A stretch of DNA of 9,338 nucleotides, taken from assembly GCA_012274175.1 (NCBI GenBank), contig JAAOZZ010000130.1, positions 1 through 9,338 on the forward strand. Direction: 5' to 3'. The notes below the pieces were generated by a model. It ran no database searches, was not told where the DNA came from, and worked only from the letters and a program-made list of their open reading frames with translations. This document shows positions 8,922 through 9,338 of this stretch, piece after piece. This DNA comes from Betaproteobacteria bacterium (GTDB lineage: Bacteria; Pseudomonadota; Gammaproteobacteria; Burkholderiales; Usitatibacteraceae). Made by a program: the position numbers and the translations under genes. Numbering within the stretch: the first letter of the stretch is position 1; each line of letters starts with the position of its first letter.

Positions 8922-8929
8922 CCTTTCCA

Positions 8930-9338
8930 TTGAGCGCATTGCCTTCCCCGTCCCATCGCGCCCGCGGCGTGGACGAGCTGTGTGTCGATACCCTGCGCTT
9001 CCTTTGCGTCGATGCCGTGCAGAAGGCCGGGAGCGGACACCCGGGCCTGCCCCTTGGCGCCGCACCCATGGCCTACGTGCTCTGGACGCGCTTTCTCAGG
9101 CACAACCCTTCGAATCCGGCATGGCTCGATCGCGATCGCTTCGTCCTCTCCGCGGGGCACGGCTCGATGCTGCTGTACGGCCTGCTGCACCTCACCGGCT
9201 ACGATCTCCCCCTCGAGCAGCTCGAGCGGTTTCGCCAATGGGGCAGCACGACGCCGGGGCATCCGGAACGCGCCGTCACGCCCGGCGTCGAGACGACGAC
9301 GGGGCCGCTGGGACAGGGCTTCGCCAATGGAGTCGGCA
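8930..9338 (+). CDS. tkt: Transketolase, N-terminal 136 codons, 3' end off the right edge
   Basis: Thiamine-diphosphate enzyme that moves two-carbon ketol units between sugar phosphates in the non-oxidative pentose phosphate pathway (or the Calvin cycle in autotrophs); cytosolic, normally a homodimer. The visible part is the start of the pyrimidine-pyrophosphate domain. It shows [18 protein letters not shown] with His37, [18 protein letters not shown] with His77, TTPGHPE with His111, and [16 protein letters not shown] at 121-136. The three histidines correspond to conserved active-site histidines, and GPLGQG to the cofactor-binding loop. Full-length enzymes have about 650-700 residues, so roughly a fifth is present. 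The TTG start has an AGGAA site eight bases upstream and gives a usual-length N-terminus. It is divergent from the glucan synthase gene. In many betaproteobacteria tkt leads a glycolytic cluster, but what follows here is outside the window. Confidence 0.95.
   Translation, partial: MSALPSPSHRARGVDELCVDTLRFLCVDAVQKAGSGHPGLPLGAAPMAYVLWTRFLRHNPSNPAWLDRDRFVLSAGHGSMLLYGLLHLTGYDLPLEQLERFRQWGSTTPGHPERAVTPGVETTTGPLGQGFANGVG

Larger units (their letters stand above)
8568..8929. other. Divergent intergenic region between glucan synthase and transketolase
   Basis: This 362-base stretch lies between the two divergent starts and must hold both promoters unless one start is further upstream than called. 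On the minus strand I see a TACAAT box, two CATTGG copies 12 bases apart, and a doubtful 22-codon ORF. On the plus strand I see the transketolase ribosome binding site but no convincing -35/-10 pair; TTGGTG (8706-8711) with TGTAGT (8729-8734) at 17-base spacing is only a weak match. The nine bases TTTCCATTG occur at 8712-8720 and again at 8924-8932 over the transketolase start, probably by chance. I see no tRNA, obvious terminator hairpin or riboswitch. Confidence 0.7.

Noticed and set aside
8814..8933. A 39-codon plus-strand ORF ending over the transketolase start codon, as a possible leader gene.
   Set aside because: No ribosome binding site precedes its ATG, the composition is not distinctive, and it is the tail of a longer spurious antisense frame.
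8564..9262. A 232-codon minus-strand frame covering the intergenic region and the transketolase start.
   Set aside because: Most of it is antisense to clear transketolase coding sequence and it has no recognisable domain. Only its last part, downstream of the short ORF, is kept as a question about the synthase 5' end.
1..9338. Search by eye for CRISPR repeats, insertion sequence ends, tRNA/rRNA genes and rho-independent terminators.
   Set aside because: No regularly spaced repeats, terminal inverted repeats, transposase motifs, RNA gene signatures or hairpin-plus-T-run were seen. The 3' ends of both genes lie outside the window.

Overview
The window is GC-rich bacterial DNA holding two divergent genes, both cut by the window edges. 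Codon third positions are strongly G/C-biased and both genes appear to use TTG starts. This suggests a high-GC proteobacterium, perhaps a betaproteobacterium, but the sequence alone does not settle the lineage.

About 92% of the window (1 to about 8567, minus strand) is one reading frame that stays open from the start codon to the left edge. It encodes at least 2855 residues of a cyclic beta-1,2-glucan synthase (NdvB/ChvB/Cgs family). In order, it has an N-terminal cytoplasmic region, two membrane segments, a GT84 glucosyltransferase domain with a DTD motif, four more membrane segments, a glycoamylase-like cyclisation (GH189-type) domain, and a GH94 phosphorylase-like domain with its GDWNDG motif. 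Only the last few tens of residues are missing. One polypeptide therefore carries glucan-chain synthesis from UDP-glucose, ring closure and chain-length trimming.

Positions 8568-8929 are a 362-base divergent intergenic region. It contains a TACAAT box on the minus strand, a spaced CATTGG repeat, and a doubtful 22-codon ORF upstream of the glucan synthase. On the plus strand an AGGAA ribosome binding site lies eight bases before the transketolase start.

From 8930 to the right edge, plus strand, is the first 136 codons of a transketolase, with its thiamine-diphosphate-site residues present. The two genes share no obvious pathway step. The region looks like ordinary chromosome: I see no mobile element, CRISPR array, RNA gene or clearly new system. 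The most interesting points are the giant three-activity enzyme and the unresolved 5' end of its gene.
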